Shown: positions 1 through 8,372, numbered from the stretch's first letter. The stretch is 40,849 nt of DNA from Sphaerotilus sp. (GCF_013299175.1 NZ_JAAFKF010000026.1:1-40849); one strand, 5' to 3'. The notes: a model not told the origin generated them from the letters alone. Numbers and translations: made by a program.

Positions 1-1536
1 GAGCATCTCGACCAGCGTGTCGTTGAGGTAATCGATGGCGAAATACACCTCGGCCTGCAGCACCTCGTCGGTCAGCGGGAGCTGGCGCACCTGGAGCCAT
101 TGCCGGAAGTAGGTCATGCCGGCCTGTCGCCGCGCTGGCAACTGGTAGGGATAGACCAGATGCAGCCGTGTGCGCCAGGCGACCGGGAACACGTCGGTGC
201 GGCCACGGGCGAGCTGGCCGGAGAAGTAGACGGCGCCGGGCGGTGGTGGCTGCGCGCCCAGCCGTTCGATCTGCGCTGGCCGCAGCCAGGCGACCACGGT
301 GTCGTTGGCCGACGCGGGCGGTGGCGCGGCGCTGCTGGCCGGATCGAGGTAGTGCGTGGTGCTGGCGATGCCCGCCTCCCGCAGCGCCTTGTCGAGTGCC
401 TGCGCGGCGGTGCGGCCGGTGGCGTCGTCGGTGGCCCACTGGAGCACCTGCGCCGGGCGGTTCGGGGCGGACAGCAGGTGCTGCGCCAGCGTGGCCGCCT
501 CCAGCGCGATGCCGCGGGAGAAGTAGACCGAATAGCGGTCGTCGTCCGATTCCGGCGGTGGGGCCTCGACGCTGGGGAACCAGCACGGCAGCGCCTGCGC
601 CTCGCAGAACTGGTGGACCGGCGCCCAGACGCCCTGCCCCAGCCCCGACACCAGGGCGAACACCGGGTTGGCCGCATAACGGCGCGCGAGCTGCGCGGGC
701 CACTGTTCGGGCGGGCCATCGAGCTGCCAGACCTCGAAATCCCAGTAACGCTCCGTGCCGAGGATCATCTCGGCCGCGCTCGACATCGACCGCTGACCCG
801 GCACGAAGTTGCTGTTCTTCTGGGCCACCGCGGCCTGGACCGTATCCAGAAACACCTGCCGGCGCGCAGGTTCGACATCCGGCGTGATGACCGTGGCCAG
901 CCGCAGGCGCTTGTCCACCACGCCGGGCGACCAGTCCGAGGACAACTGCCGCAAGTAGGTGGTGAGGACCGCCAGGTCGGCGTCGCCCAGGGTGTAGCGC
1001 GGCATGAGCGTGTCCAGGGAGCGACCACTGATGTGCCGCCCGTCGCGCAGTGCCGCTGCCAGCGATTCGGCGGTGTAGGGCGCGTGCCGCTCGTTGAAAC
1101 TCTTGAGGGTGCGCAGGTGCATCTGCACCACCGCCCGCCGGTCCTGGTCGAACAGGTAGCGCCCCGTGATCGGGCTGATCTGCACCGTGCCCTCGACCGA
1201 GCCGAGTCCGCTGGGTCGGTGGCATTGGACGCAGGCAGCCGCCTCGCCCGTCAGCTCCAGCCCCTGGCGGCGCGCGGTGAGCAAGCCGCCCGACGGCAGC
1301 ACGCCCTCCACGTACAAGCGCCGTCCCGCCGCCACGGTGGCCGGGTCCGCCTTGGCTTCGCTGCGCCACGCGGCAGAAGGCGCGGGGCTGTGCTGTTGCC
1401 GCATCGGCCCTTGCTGGGTCAGCGGCACCTGGGCGCTGGCCGATCCGGTCACTGCCGCGGTCCACGCCAGCGCCAGACCGGCCAGCCAGCCGAAACGGTG
1501 GCCTGGGCGGCAGGTGGTGGTCCTGTCGGTGGTCAT
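1..1536 (-). CDS. mofC: MofC-like c-type cytochrome with periplasmic-binding-like C-terminal region (3' end outside window)
   Basis: The frame opens at an ATG at 1536 and stays open for 512 codons to the left edge, so the C-terminus is missing. A signal peptide ends near Ala35 (GSASA-Q). A heme-binding CVQCH lies at residues 102-106, and an LMPRY segment places a possible axial Met near residue 178, as in class I cytochromes c. From about residue 205 the protein changes character. Segments such as LATVITPDVEPARRQVFLDT and YSVYFSRGIALEAATLAQHL look like a periplasmic ligand-binding fold of the ABC substrate-binding type; this second assignment is inference. The gene starts 16 bases after mofB stops, so co-transcription is likely. 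In Leptothrix discophora the third mof gene is reported to encode a heme-binding protein, which fits. A role as electron acceptor for the oxidase is inferred. Confidence 0.8.
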   Translation of the reverse strand, partial: MTTDRTTTCRPGHRFGWLAGLALAWTAAVTGSASAQVPLTQQGPMRQQHSPAPSAAWRSEAKADPATVAAGRRLYVEGVLPSGGLLTARRQGLELTGEAAACVQCHRPSGLGSVEGTVQISPITGRYLFDQDRRAVVQMHLRTLKSFNERHAPYTAESLAAALRDGRHISGRSLDTLMPRYTLGDADLAVLTTYLRQLSSDWSPGVVDKRLRLATVITPDVEPARRQVFLDTVQAAVAQKNSNFVPGQRSMSSAAEMILGTERYWDFEVWQLDGPPEQWPAQLARRYAANPVFALVSGLGQGVWAPVHQFCEAQALPCWFPSVEAPPPESDDDRYSVYFSRGIALEAATLAQHLLSAPNRPAQVLQWATDDATGRTAAQALDKALREAGIASTTHYLDPASSAAPPPASANDTVVAWLRPAQIERLGAQPPPPGAVYFSGQLARGRTDVFPVAWRTRLHLVYPYQLPARRQAGMTYFRQWLQVRQLPLTDEVLQAEVYFAIDYLNDTLVEML

Positions 1537-1552
1537 GGTGGCGCTGGCGCGG

Positions 1553-2290
1553 TCAGCGCAGGATGTCGATCAGCTCGACCGTGAACACCAGCGTCTCGTT
1601 CGGCCCGACCGTGCCCCCGACACCCCGCTCGCCATAGCCCATGTGCGGCGGCACGACCACCTCGTAGCGGGCACCCGGTGTCATGTGGCGCAGTGCCTCG
1701 CGCCAGCCGGGAATCAACTGGGTGACATCGAGCGCCGTGGATTTGCCCGCCTCGGTGGCATCGAATTCGCTGCCGTCGATCAGCGTGCCGCGGTAGGCGA
1801 CGCGCACCAGGCCGTCTTCGCGTGGTTGGGCGCCGCCACGACCCGCCTGCAGTTCGCGCAGCAGGACTTGGCTGGGCAGCACCTGCACACCAGAGCGGCG
1901 CCGGTAGTCGGCCATGAAGGTCTCGCCGCGCTGGCGGTTGCGGGCGGCGAGTCCGACGCGGTCGGCGGCGAGCTTGCGCTGGACATCGGCCTGCATCGAG
2001 GCCACGGCCAGCTTCAGCTCCTTTTCGGGCAGCGCGGTGCGCTCGCCGGCCGCAGCGTCACGCAAGCCCTGGACGATCTGGGCGACATCGAAGGCCACAT
2101 CGCTGCGGATCAGGTTGCGCACGGTCTGCACGCCCAGGGCGTAGCTCAGTTTCTGCTGTGCCGTGGCGGGTGCGACCGTGTCCGCTGCCACGGGTGCGGC
2201 GGCAGGCCCACCCGTCTGGGCACAGCCTGACAGACCGAACAGCACCATGCCCAAGCTGCCCAAGCTGCCCAGTTGCCGGACCGTCTTCAT
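1553..2290 (-). CDS. mofB: MofB-like FKBP-type peptidyl-prolyl cis-trans isomerase, lipoprotein
   Basis: This 245-aa protein starts at an ATG that overlaps the mofA stop by four bases (ATGA), so translation is coupled. The N-terminus is a lipoprotein signal with lipobox LSGC (Cys23), predicting membrane anchoring on the periplasmic side. Residues about 44-130 resemble the helical FKBP N-terminal dimerisation domain (QQKLSYALGVQTVRNLI). Residues about 150-245 are an FKBP catalytic domain with VRVAYRGTLIDGSEFDAT, LIPGWREAL and GYGERGVGGTVGPNETLVF; these hold the usual aromatic pocket residues (Tyr, Phe, Trp, Tyr). Macrophage-infectivity-potentiator and FkpA proteins share this layout. The probable job is to help fold exported, proline-rich MofA. 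The order after a multicopper oxidase and before a cytochrome matches the published mof operon. Confidence 0.88.
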   Translation of the reverse strand: MKTVRQLGSLGSLGMVLFGLSGCAQTGGPAAAPVAADTVAPATAQQKLSYALGVQTVRNLIRSDVAFDVAQIVQGLRDAAAGERTALPEKELKLAVASMQADVQRKLAADRVGLAARNRQRGETFMADYRRRSGVQVLPSQVLLRELQAGRGGAQPREDGLVRVAYRGTLIDGSEFDATEAGKSTALDVTQLIPGWREALRHMTPGARYEVVVPPHMGYGERGVGGTVGPNETLVFTVELIDILR

Positions 2291-5200
2291 GGCGTCGTCA
2301 CCGTGAAGATGTTGCTGGTCGGGCTTTGCGCGGTGGCGGTCTGCGCGGTGACACGGAAGCTGTAGGTCGTTGCCCGCGCCAGCCGGGTCACGACAGTCTG
2401 CGTGGACTGCGCCGGCAGCGTCACCGCCGGCAGCGCCGCCCAGTTGGAGGCTGCCGTACACACCCCCAGACAACGCTCGACCAGATAGGCTGTCTCCGTG
2501 GTGGCGTTGTCGGTCCAGCTCAGTTGCACGCTGGCACCGCGGATGTTGTTGATGGCCACGCCGGTCAGACCGGTGGGTGCCAGCAGACCGCCGAGGGTCA
2601 GTGTCACTGTGGCCGGCGTGGCACTCAGGGCACCATTGCGCGCCGTCACCCGGAACGTGTAGGCCACGCCCGCCGCCAACCCCGTGACGGGGAAACTGGT
2701 GGCGTTGACCGCCGTGGTGCCGAGCGTGGTCCAGGTGGTGCCGTTGGTGCTCGATTCGACCAGGTAGTTGGCTTCGTTCGGGCTGTCGGTCCAGGTCAGC
2801 GTGGCACCCGTGGTGCCGCTGGCCGTCGCGGCCAGACCGGTGGCCGGCTGCACGGCGGCCACCAGCGTCACGGTGGCCGGCAGGCTGGCGATGCCCCCGG
2901 CGCGGGCCGTGACCCGGTACACATAGGTGCTGCCCAGCGCGATGGTGACGGGCGTGCTGAGGACGGCCCCCGTGCCGGTGATGTTGGCGCCGGTGCTGGT
3001 CAGGTTGAGCAGCGTCGTGAACGCCGCGCCGTTGACCGAGCGTTCGACCCGGAAGCTGGTCTCGTTGACCGAGCTGTCGGTCCAGGACAAGGTGGCCTGG
3101 GTGGCCGAGGTGATGGCCGTGGTGAGGTTGATCGGCGTGGCCGGGACGTTGCTGATGGTCGGTGCTGTCAAGGTGGTCGCGGCCGAGGTCACGTAGGCCG
3201 AGGCGGAGTTCGCCGCCCCCAGCGCACGGACCCGGAAGGTGTAGCTGCCGGTGACGGTGGCGGTGTAGACGTAGGACGCCGCACCGCCGGTGCCGGTGGT
3301 GGCCGGGACGGTGGCGACCTGCGTGAAGGCACCGCCGTTGAGCGACACCTCGACACCGAAGCCGGTCTCGTTGCTGGCGTTGTCGGTCCAGCGGAGCGTG
3401 GCCGTAGCGACCGCCGCGGTCACGCTCAGGGCCGTGGGCGCCGCGGGCGGGATCAGGGAGATGACCGTGGGCGTCGTGCTCCAGGCCGAGTTGCCGAGCG
3501 CGCCGACCGCCGCCACCCGGAACACGTAGCTCGCGCCCGCCGTGGTGGTCAGGGCCTGGGTATAGACCTGTGCCGTGCCGGCGGCGTTGAGGGTGGGCAC
3601 GGTGGCGCCGATCTGCGTGAAGGCGCCGCCGTTGAGCGACTGCTGCAGCACGAAGCCGGTTTCGGAGACCGACGCATCGGTCCACGTCAGCGTCACCGAG
3701 GTATTGCTGACAACGGTGGCGACCACGGCCGTGGGTGCTGCAGGCGCAGCGATGGTGGTCACTGCGGCCGAGGGCACCCAGGCCGACAGCCCGTACTGGC
3801 CCGACGAGGCCACGCGGAACAGGTAGGTCGCACCGCCGTTGATGTTGACGGTGGCGGTGACACCAGCGCCGGTGCCGGTGGTGGCCGTGCCGGTGCGCAG
3901 CACGGTGGCGGCGGCAGCCCAGGTCAGACCGCCATCGGTCGATGCCTGGACCACGAAGCTCGTTTCGTCGATCGACTGGTCCACGAAGCTGACGGTGGCC
4001 GTCGTGTAGGTCGCCTGGGCGCCGACCACCGCGCTCGGTGCCATCGGGGGCAGGCCCGGCGTGGTCGCGTTGGCGATGGGCGTGGCGGTCGAGCCAGCCG
4101 CGCCGATGGCCGTGACGCGGTAGCGGTAGGTCGTCAGCGAGTTGACCTGGGTGTCGATGTACTGGACCGAGTTGGCCGGGATCATCGCCAGCGGGGTGAA
4201 CGCCGTGCTGGTGGCGCCGACGGCGCGCTCCACCAGGTAGCGGTACTCGGTCGTGGCGTTGTCGGTCCAGCGCAAGGTGATGCCGCCATAGGCCAGCCCT
4301 TGCACGTTGGCGGCTGCCGTGGCGGAGAAGCCGCTCGGTGTGCCGGGAATCCCCTCACGCGCATCGAACACGATCGGGCGCATGAAGTCGTTTTCTTCGT
4401 GGCCGAGGATGTGGCAATGCCAGGCGTATTCCCAGCCGAAGTTGGCCATCGCGTTGACCACCGTGGCCGGCAGGCCGCTGGCAGGATTGACCTGCGTGAA
4501 GCCGAAGGGCGAGCCGAGCGGCTGCGTCGGGTCCAGCGGGCGGATGCTGTAGGGCAAGCCAAAGCCGGGCAGCACAGGCTTCTTGGCCCGCAGCGCGACG
4601 ATGACATCCTCCAGCGGATTCATCTTCACGGTCTCTTTCCAGCCCAGCTCGTTGGGCTGCGGCGGGGAGATGAAACCGTCCCAGCCGACCCGGTTGATCA
4701 GTTGCACGTTGAGCAGGTGGAAATGCACGGGGTGCGTGTCCACGCCGTTGTGGGTGATCTTCCAGATCTGGGTCTCGTTGTCGCTGAACATCTCCGTGGC
4801 CGGGTCGATGTAGCCGAGCGGGATGGTGGTCTGTGTCAGCGCGCTGGTGAAGGGAATTTCGGTGCCCATCGTGGCGTTCAGGCGCCCGAAGGTCGGATCG
4901 AACAGCTCCTGGATGGCCTTCTGGCGGATCAGGACGCTGCCGCTCGGGATGCCGCTGGCAGCGGCTCCAGCCCCGCCGCCGCCGGAGAAACCGATGGTGG
5001 GCAGACCGGTGTAGCCGGTGCCGGCATCGACCAGGGTCACGTCGAACACCGAGCCTGCCGCGGTCGCGGCGGCGTTGGCGTCCAAGGTGCCGGCGGGAGA
5101 TGCCGTGAAATTGACCACCACCTGCGACATGTCGGTGTAGCCACCACCGCCGGCGGACGACGGATTGGTTGGGTCCGGGATGGCCAGTGTCACCGCCGCC

Positions 5201-8079
5201 ACGCCACCGGAGGACGTGCCGGTGGCCCGGACACCGCCAGTCGGTGGCAGGCCGAAGGTGAGGAAGGGTGCCGCGGTGTAGCCGGATCCAGGGTTGGTGA
5301 CGGTGATGCCCGTGACACGGCCCGCCGTGAGCGTGGCCACGCCGGTGGCGGTCACGCCACCAACGGCCTGTGGTGCCGAGAACGTGACCGTGGGCGCAGC
5401 GGTGTAGCCGGAGCCGGCGTTGGTGATGGTGGTGCCCGTGACCTTGAGGGTGGAGGTCGCGGCAGCGCCACCACCGCCACCGCCGTTGGTGATGATCGTC
5501 ACCAGCGGCGCGACCAGATAGCCGGTGCCGGCACGGGTCACGTTGACGGTGCTGATCTTGAGGGTGGCCTGGGCCGTGGCATTGCGGGTGGCCCCGCCGC
5601 CGCTGAACGTGACGGTGGGCGCCGAGACATAGCCCGAGCCGCCAGACGTCACCTGCACCGCGTTGAACACGCCGCTGCCGCCGCCGGGGACAAACTTGAG
5701 CTGCGGCATCTTGATGCTGCCGGCGTAGATCGGTGCGTAAGCCTGGCTGTCGTTCCAGGTCGTGCCGAACGCGGTGTTGTAGGCCGACTGGGCGACGATC
5801 GGGCGCTCTTGCGTCGCCGCATACGCCTTGGGAATCTCGGTGGCGAGACGCGCCACGTCCAGCGGTGCCGCCGGGGCGGTGGCCGCGACCACGATCTGCA
5901 TCAGCGTGCGGGTGTTGGGTCCGTAGCCCTTGGAGGTGTCTTCGGCGCCGCCTTGCTGCGACTGGTCGCCCACGCCAGTGAAGTAGTCGTTGCGCGGATC
6001 ACCGGCCGGCACCGGGGCGAACATGTCGTTGTAGACGATCAGCGTCTGGCCCGCGTACTGGCTGAAATCGACCACCACGTCGGCCCGCTCGGCCGGGCCG
6101 AGGAACAGGCCCGAGGTGTCCACGTTGAGCACGGTGGCGCGGCCCACGTCGTACAGCGGGTTGGTCGGCGTCGGCTCGATCTGCGCGACGTTGGGCAGCA
6201 GGCCGCCTTCGTTGCCAATCTGGTAGAGCGTCGGACCCACAGCGGAGGGGCTGGGCACGCCGCCGTTGCGGCCATCCACGGGCCAGGTCTCCGGGGTGCA
6301 GGTCGCGATACCGCCAGCCAGCGTCGGGCGCAACTGCCCCGGCGCGCACGGTGTTGCCGAGGGCGCAGCCGCCACCATCGGCACCTCGGTGTAGCGCACC
6401 TGCCCCGTCACCGGGTCCGTGAAGGGATTGGCCGTGTCCGCCTTGAACAGGTTGAACGTCATCATCCGGTCGTTCGACGCATTCAGGATGCGCAGCCGGT
6501 ACGACTTGGGCTGGACCGTGAGGGTCGGGTAGGCGACGCCGTTGACCAGCGGCGTGTCGGTCCAGGCTTCGGGCGTGGTCGTCACGTCGCCGTAGCGACC
6601 GCTGGGCAAGGGATACAGCGCCGGGAAGACCGGCCAGAACCACGGCCCGTAATGCCAGCGCCCGACCTGGTTCCAGCCGTTGACCTGCTTGGGGTCTTGC
6701 ACTGTCTCGTAGACGTGAGGGAACCACAGATCGCCTGGCGCGCCCCAGGCCGTCGGATTCCAGTGCGCGTCCTGCAGCGCGATGTCGTCCGGCACGAAGC
6801 CCTTCTCTTGCAGCACCAGCGGGATCGTGTCCGCCGCCGAGGGCAGCACGCCGCTGGCCACGAGGGCCTGCTCCACCGGGTCGGTGACGATGTACGGCGC
6901 GGCCATGCCCGAGTAGACATTCAGCCGCGTCAGGCCGGAGGTGTGGTCGTGGTACCAGATCATCCGTGCCGAGACCCCGTTCGGGTAATACAGCGTCATG
7001 GCGCCCGGCCCTGGCTCGTGCATGTCCGGCACATTGGCCGCACTCGCGCCCCGCAGGTATTGCGCCAGCAGCGCCGGATCGGCGATCTTGCTGGCCAGCG
7101 AGCCGGGAATGGTCGGATCGGCCTCGCCCGCCGGGGTGTACCACTGCAGCGGGGTACCGTCGCTGACCCACGGCGCGTCGGCGCCGTGCAGGTGGATGCT
7201 GGTGCGGTTCTGGGTATAGAGGTTGATGCCATCCGGGCCGACACCCGCGCCGGTCAGCGAGGTATCCACCGGCAAGAAAATATCGCCATTGCGCTTGGCC
7301 ACCACCACCTGCCCGTAAGCGTCGAGCACGGGCGCACCTGCCGCGGTTTTCTGGATCACCGCAGAGCCGACCGGCAGCAGGTTATGGAACTTGATCCGCA
7401 CCGGAACATTGCGCGCCGCGGTCATGAGCGGGCCGAGATAATGCGGGTTGTCGTAGGCCAGCGCCTGTTTCATCACCGGTTTGCCCGCCGCATCCAATTT
7501 AAGCGAACCATCAGGATTGGTGTCCTGAATCCGGATGGGGCTGCCATCGGGGTAGGTCAGCGGCACTTGCTTGCCCGGATTGCGCGCTGTCGAGAGCTGG
7601 ACATAGCCGCGCAGCGTCGAGGGCTTTTTAAGGTCAGAGTGCAGTTTCTGGGTGTACTCTAGCGTGGCGATTTCATAGTAGTCATCGCCCGTCGTCACAC
7701 CTTGCGGATTCACCCACTTCTCGGGAACCGCCGTCGGGATATACCGCACCGTGGTGCCATCGGCCATGGTCTGCTGGTTGGCCGCGCCGGGCAGTGGCAG
7801 GGGATCGATGAACTTGCGCAGGGCTTTGCCGGTACCTGGGTATCCCAGTGGATACAAGGCCGCCGCTTCGGCCACCGGGGTCTTGCGCGGACCTGAGGGG
7901 CTGTGGGAGAAATACGTGGGCACACGGAAAGGCGTGCCTGTGGGACTGATGACGTCAGCGAATCCGGGACCGGCCATGCCAGGCGCGGCCATGCCGACGC
8001 TCAAGGCCAATACTCCACCACGGATGGCCTGTTGCCGTGCCGTGTTGCGCTGCTCGCCCGCGTATCGAATCCGCTTCAT
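2287..8079 (-). CDS. mofA: MofA-like giant multicopper oxidase (putative Mn(II) oxidase) with glycine-rich repeats and fibronectin III domains
   Basis: The ATG at 8079 gives 1930 aa; an in-frame GTG at 8130 sits at the foot of a hairpin and is less likely. A Sec-type signal peptide ends near Ala41. All four copper motifs are present: HLHG near 296, WYHDH near 375, HPVHFH near 1116 and WHCHILGHEENDFM near 1220. The last carries the Cys, His and Met of a type 1 site. Between the second and third motifs lies a glycine-rich repeat region (about 800-1090). After the last motif come seven fibronectin III-like units (about 1245-1930), each with a core resembling LxWTDxSxNETxFxVExS and YxFRVxA. From memory, L. 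discophora MofA is about 1660 aa, so this version is longer. Mn(II) oxidation is the proposed role for the family. The protein is probably extracellular or sheath-associated. Other multicopper oxidases (CotA/bilirubin oxidase type) share the copper motifs, so the Mn substrate is inferred from family and gene order. Confidence 0.88.
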   Translation of the reverse strand: MKRIRYAGEQRNTARQQAIRGGVLALSVGMAAPGMAGPGFADVISPTGTPFRVPTYFSHSPSGPRKTPVAEAAALYPLGYPGTGKALRKFIDPLPLPGAANQQTMADGTTVRYIPTAVPEKWVNPQGVTTGDDYYEIATLEYTQKLHSDLKKPSTLRGYVQLSTARNPGKQVPLTYPDGSPIRIQDTNPDGSLKLDAAGKPVMKQALAYDNPHYLGPLMTAARNVPVRIKFHNLLPVGSAVIQKTAAGAPVLDAYGQVVVAKRNGDIFLPVDTSLTGAGVGPDGINLYTQNRTSIHLHGADAPWVSDGTPLQWYTPAGEADPTIPGSLASKIADPALLAQYLRGASAANVPDMHEPGPGAMTLYYPNGVSARMIWYHDHTSGLTRLNVYSGMAAPYIVTDPVEQALVASGVLPSAADTIPLVLQEKGFVPDDIALQDAHWNPTAWGAPGDLWFPHVYETVQDPKQVNGWNQVGRWHYGPWFWPVFPALYPLPSGRYGDVTTTPEAWTDTPLVNGVAYPTLTVQPKSYRLRILNASNDRMMTFNLFKADTANPFTDPVTGQVRYTEVPMVAAAPSATPCAPGQLRPTLAGGIATCTPETWPVDGRNGGVPSPSAVGPTLYQIGNEGGLLPNVAQIEPTPTNPLYDVGRATVLNVDTSGLFLGPAERADVVVDFSQYAGQTLIVYNDMFAPVPAGDPRNDYFTGVGDQSQQGGAEDTSKGYGPNTRTLMQIVVAATAPAAPLDVARLATEIPKAYAATQERPIVAQSAYNTAFGTTWNDSQAYAPIYAGSIKMPQLKFVPGGGSGVFNAVQVTSGGSGYVSAPTVTFSGGGATRNATAQATLKISTVNVTRAGTGYLVAPLVTIITNGGGGGGAAATSTLKVTGTTITNAGSGYTAAPTVTFSAPQAVGGVTATGVATLTAGRVTGITVTNPGSGYTAAPFLTFGLPPTGGVRATGTSSGGVAAVTLAIPDPTNPSSAGGGGYTDMSQVVVNFTASPAGTLDANAAATAAGSVFDVTLVDAGTGYTGLPTIGFSGGGGAGAAASGIPSGSVLIRQKAIQELFDPTFGRLNATMGTEIPFTSALTQTTIPLGYIDPATEMFSDNETQIWKITHNGVDTHPVHFHLLNVQLINRVGWDGFISPPQPNELGWKETVKMNPLEDVIVALRAKKPVLPGFGLPYSIRPLDPTQPLGSPFGFTQVNPASGLPATVVNAMANFGWEYAWHCHILGHEENDFMRPIVFDAREGIPGTPSGFSATAAANVQGLAYGGITLRWTDNATTEYRYLVERAVGATSTAFTPLAMIPANSVQYIDTQVNSLTTYRYRVTAIGAAGSTATPIANATTPGLPPMAPSAVVGAQATYTTATVSFVDQSIDETSFVVQASTDGGLTWAAAATVLRTGTATTGTGAGVTATVNINGGATYLFRVASSGQYGLSAWVPSAAVTTIAAPAAPTAVVATVVSNTSVTLTWTDASVSETGFVLQQSLNGGAFTQIGATVPTLNAAGTAQVYTQALTTTAGASYVFRVAAVGALGNSAWSTTPTVISLIPPAAPTALSVTAAVATATLRWTDNASNETGFGVEVSLNGGAFTQVATVPATTGTGGAASYVYTATVTGSYTFRVRALGAANSASAYVTSAATTLTAPTISNVPATPINLTTAITSATQATLSWTDSSVNETSFRVERSVNGAAFTTLLNLTSTGANITGTGAVLSTPVTIALGSTYVYRVTARAGGIASLPATVTLVAAVQPATGLAATASGTTGATLTWTDSPNEANYLVESSTNGTTWTTLGTTAVNATSFPVTGLAAGVAYTFRVTARNGALSATPATVTLTLGGLLAPTGLTGVAINNIRGASVQLSWTDNATTETAYLVERCLGVCTAASNWAALPAVTLPAQSTQTVVTRLARATTYSFRVTAQTATAQSPTSNIFTVTTP
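2290..4355 (-). repeat. Seven tandem fibronectin type III-like units in MofA C-terminus
   Basis: The C-terminal third of MofA consists of seven consecutive units of about 90-105 residues. Each begins with a Pro/Ala linker (for example PPAAPTAL or APAAPTAVV), then has a core such as VTLTWTDASVSETGF, and ends with a strand such as YVFRVAAVG. Matching codons recur in the DNA, for example the antisense of TGGACCGAC at each unit. Such domains usually act as spacers or bind polymers in secreted bacterial proteins. Confidence 0.8.
4951..5690 (-). repeat. Glycine-rich GSGYxxAPTVTFSG repeats inside MofA
   Basis: Five to six degenerate units of about 25-50 residues are visible, with cores GGSGYVSAPTVTFSGGGA, AGTGYLVAPLVTI, AGSGYTAAPTVTFSAP, PGSGYTAAPFLTFG and AGTGYTGLPTIGFSGGGG. 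They lie between the second and third copper motifs, so they are an insertion in the oxidase rather than a tail. Similar repeats occur in bacterial adhesins and phage structural proteins. Confidence 0.75.
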
Positions 8080-8129
8080 GTTTCTCTGCCCTGGTTGGTC
8101 AATTCGGTCGATTTGACAAAGCTCTCCCA

Positions 8130-8158
8130 CAGGTCACGCCGGAATCAGGCGTGACCTG
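8130..8158 (-). promoter_or_regulatory. GC-rich 11-bp hairpin in mofA leader
   Basis: Perfect arms AGGTCACGCC (8131-8140) and GGCGTGACCT (8148-8157), extended by one C-G pair, enclose a 7-nt loop. The hairpin lies 51 bases upstream of the mofA ATG, inside the probable 5' leader. No T-run follows in either direction, so it is not an intrinsic terminator. It could be an operator dyad or an RNA structure affecting translation or stability. Confidence 0.6.
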
Positions 8159-8264
8159 GGTGGTTTGTTCTGTGTTGTTGCTTGGATGGTGCCAAATCGT
8201 ACCAGTTCTTCGGTATAGGCAGAAGAATGTGAACCAATGTTTTGTGAACTGATTAGCTCAAATT

Positions 8265-8276
8265 GTTAATATTAAC
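8265..8276. promoter_or_regulatory. Perfect 12-bp palindrome GTTAATATTAAC upstream of mofA
   Basis: The site is GTTAAT joined to its exact reverse complement, in the AT-rich region between the last pseudopilin gene and mofA. It overlaps the -10 (TATTAA, 8271-8266) of a second weak minus-strand promoter candidate whose -35 is TTGTAA at 8293-8288 with a 16-bp spacer. Short AT-only palindromes can arise by chance. Confidence 0.35.
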
Positions 8277-8291
8277 CAAACTTTTAGTTAC

Positions 8292-8326
8292 AATATTTGA
8301 TACTATTATCAATAGCATCAAATATT
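8292..8326. promoter_or_regulatory. 35-bp near-perfect palindrome upstream of mofA (candidate operator)
   Basis: Outer arms AATATTTGAT (8292-8301) and ATCAAATATT (8317-8326) and inner arms CTATT (8303-8307) and AATAG (8311-8315) pair with one mismatch (8302/8316) around a 3-base centre. In total 15 of 16 pairs match. It covers the -10 of the best promoter candidate for mofA. It also lies just downstream of the last secretion-operon gene, but no T-run follows, so a terminator role is unlikely. Confidence 0.6.
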
Positions 8327-8344
8327 TAACTTCGGGTGTGTCAA
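8317..8344 (-). promoter_or_regulatory. Candidate sigma-70 promoter for mofABC
   Basis: A perfect -35 box TTGACA (8344-8339) is followed after 16 bp by TTTGAT (8322-8317), which matches four of six -10 positions. Transcription would start near 8310, giving a leader of about 230 bases that includes the 8130-8158 hairpin. The -10 is within the 35-bp palindrome. The remainder of 8080-8372 holds no gene that I can see; it also contains two TGTGAAC direct repeats (8228 and 8243). Confidence 0.4.
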
Positions 8345-8372
8345 CGCATATTCATTTATTTCAAATCTGCAA

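Noticed and set aside
2158..7662. A very long open frame (1834 codons) on the plus strand
   Set aside because: It lies opposite mofA, is dominated by Arg, Gly, Ala and His, shows no domain and is explained by GC-rich third positions of the antisense gene.
8079..8130. GTG at 8130 as the mofA start
   Set aside because: It would place 17 polar residues before the signal peptide, and the codon begins at the foot of the 8130-8158 hairpin. The ATG at 8079 leads directly into the basic signal-peptide start.
8292..8326. The 35-bp palindrome as terminator of the secretion operon
   Set aside because: The stem is almost all A/T and no T-run follows on the minus strand; an operator fits better.
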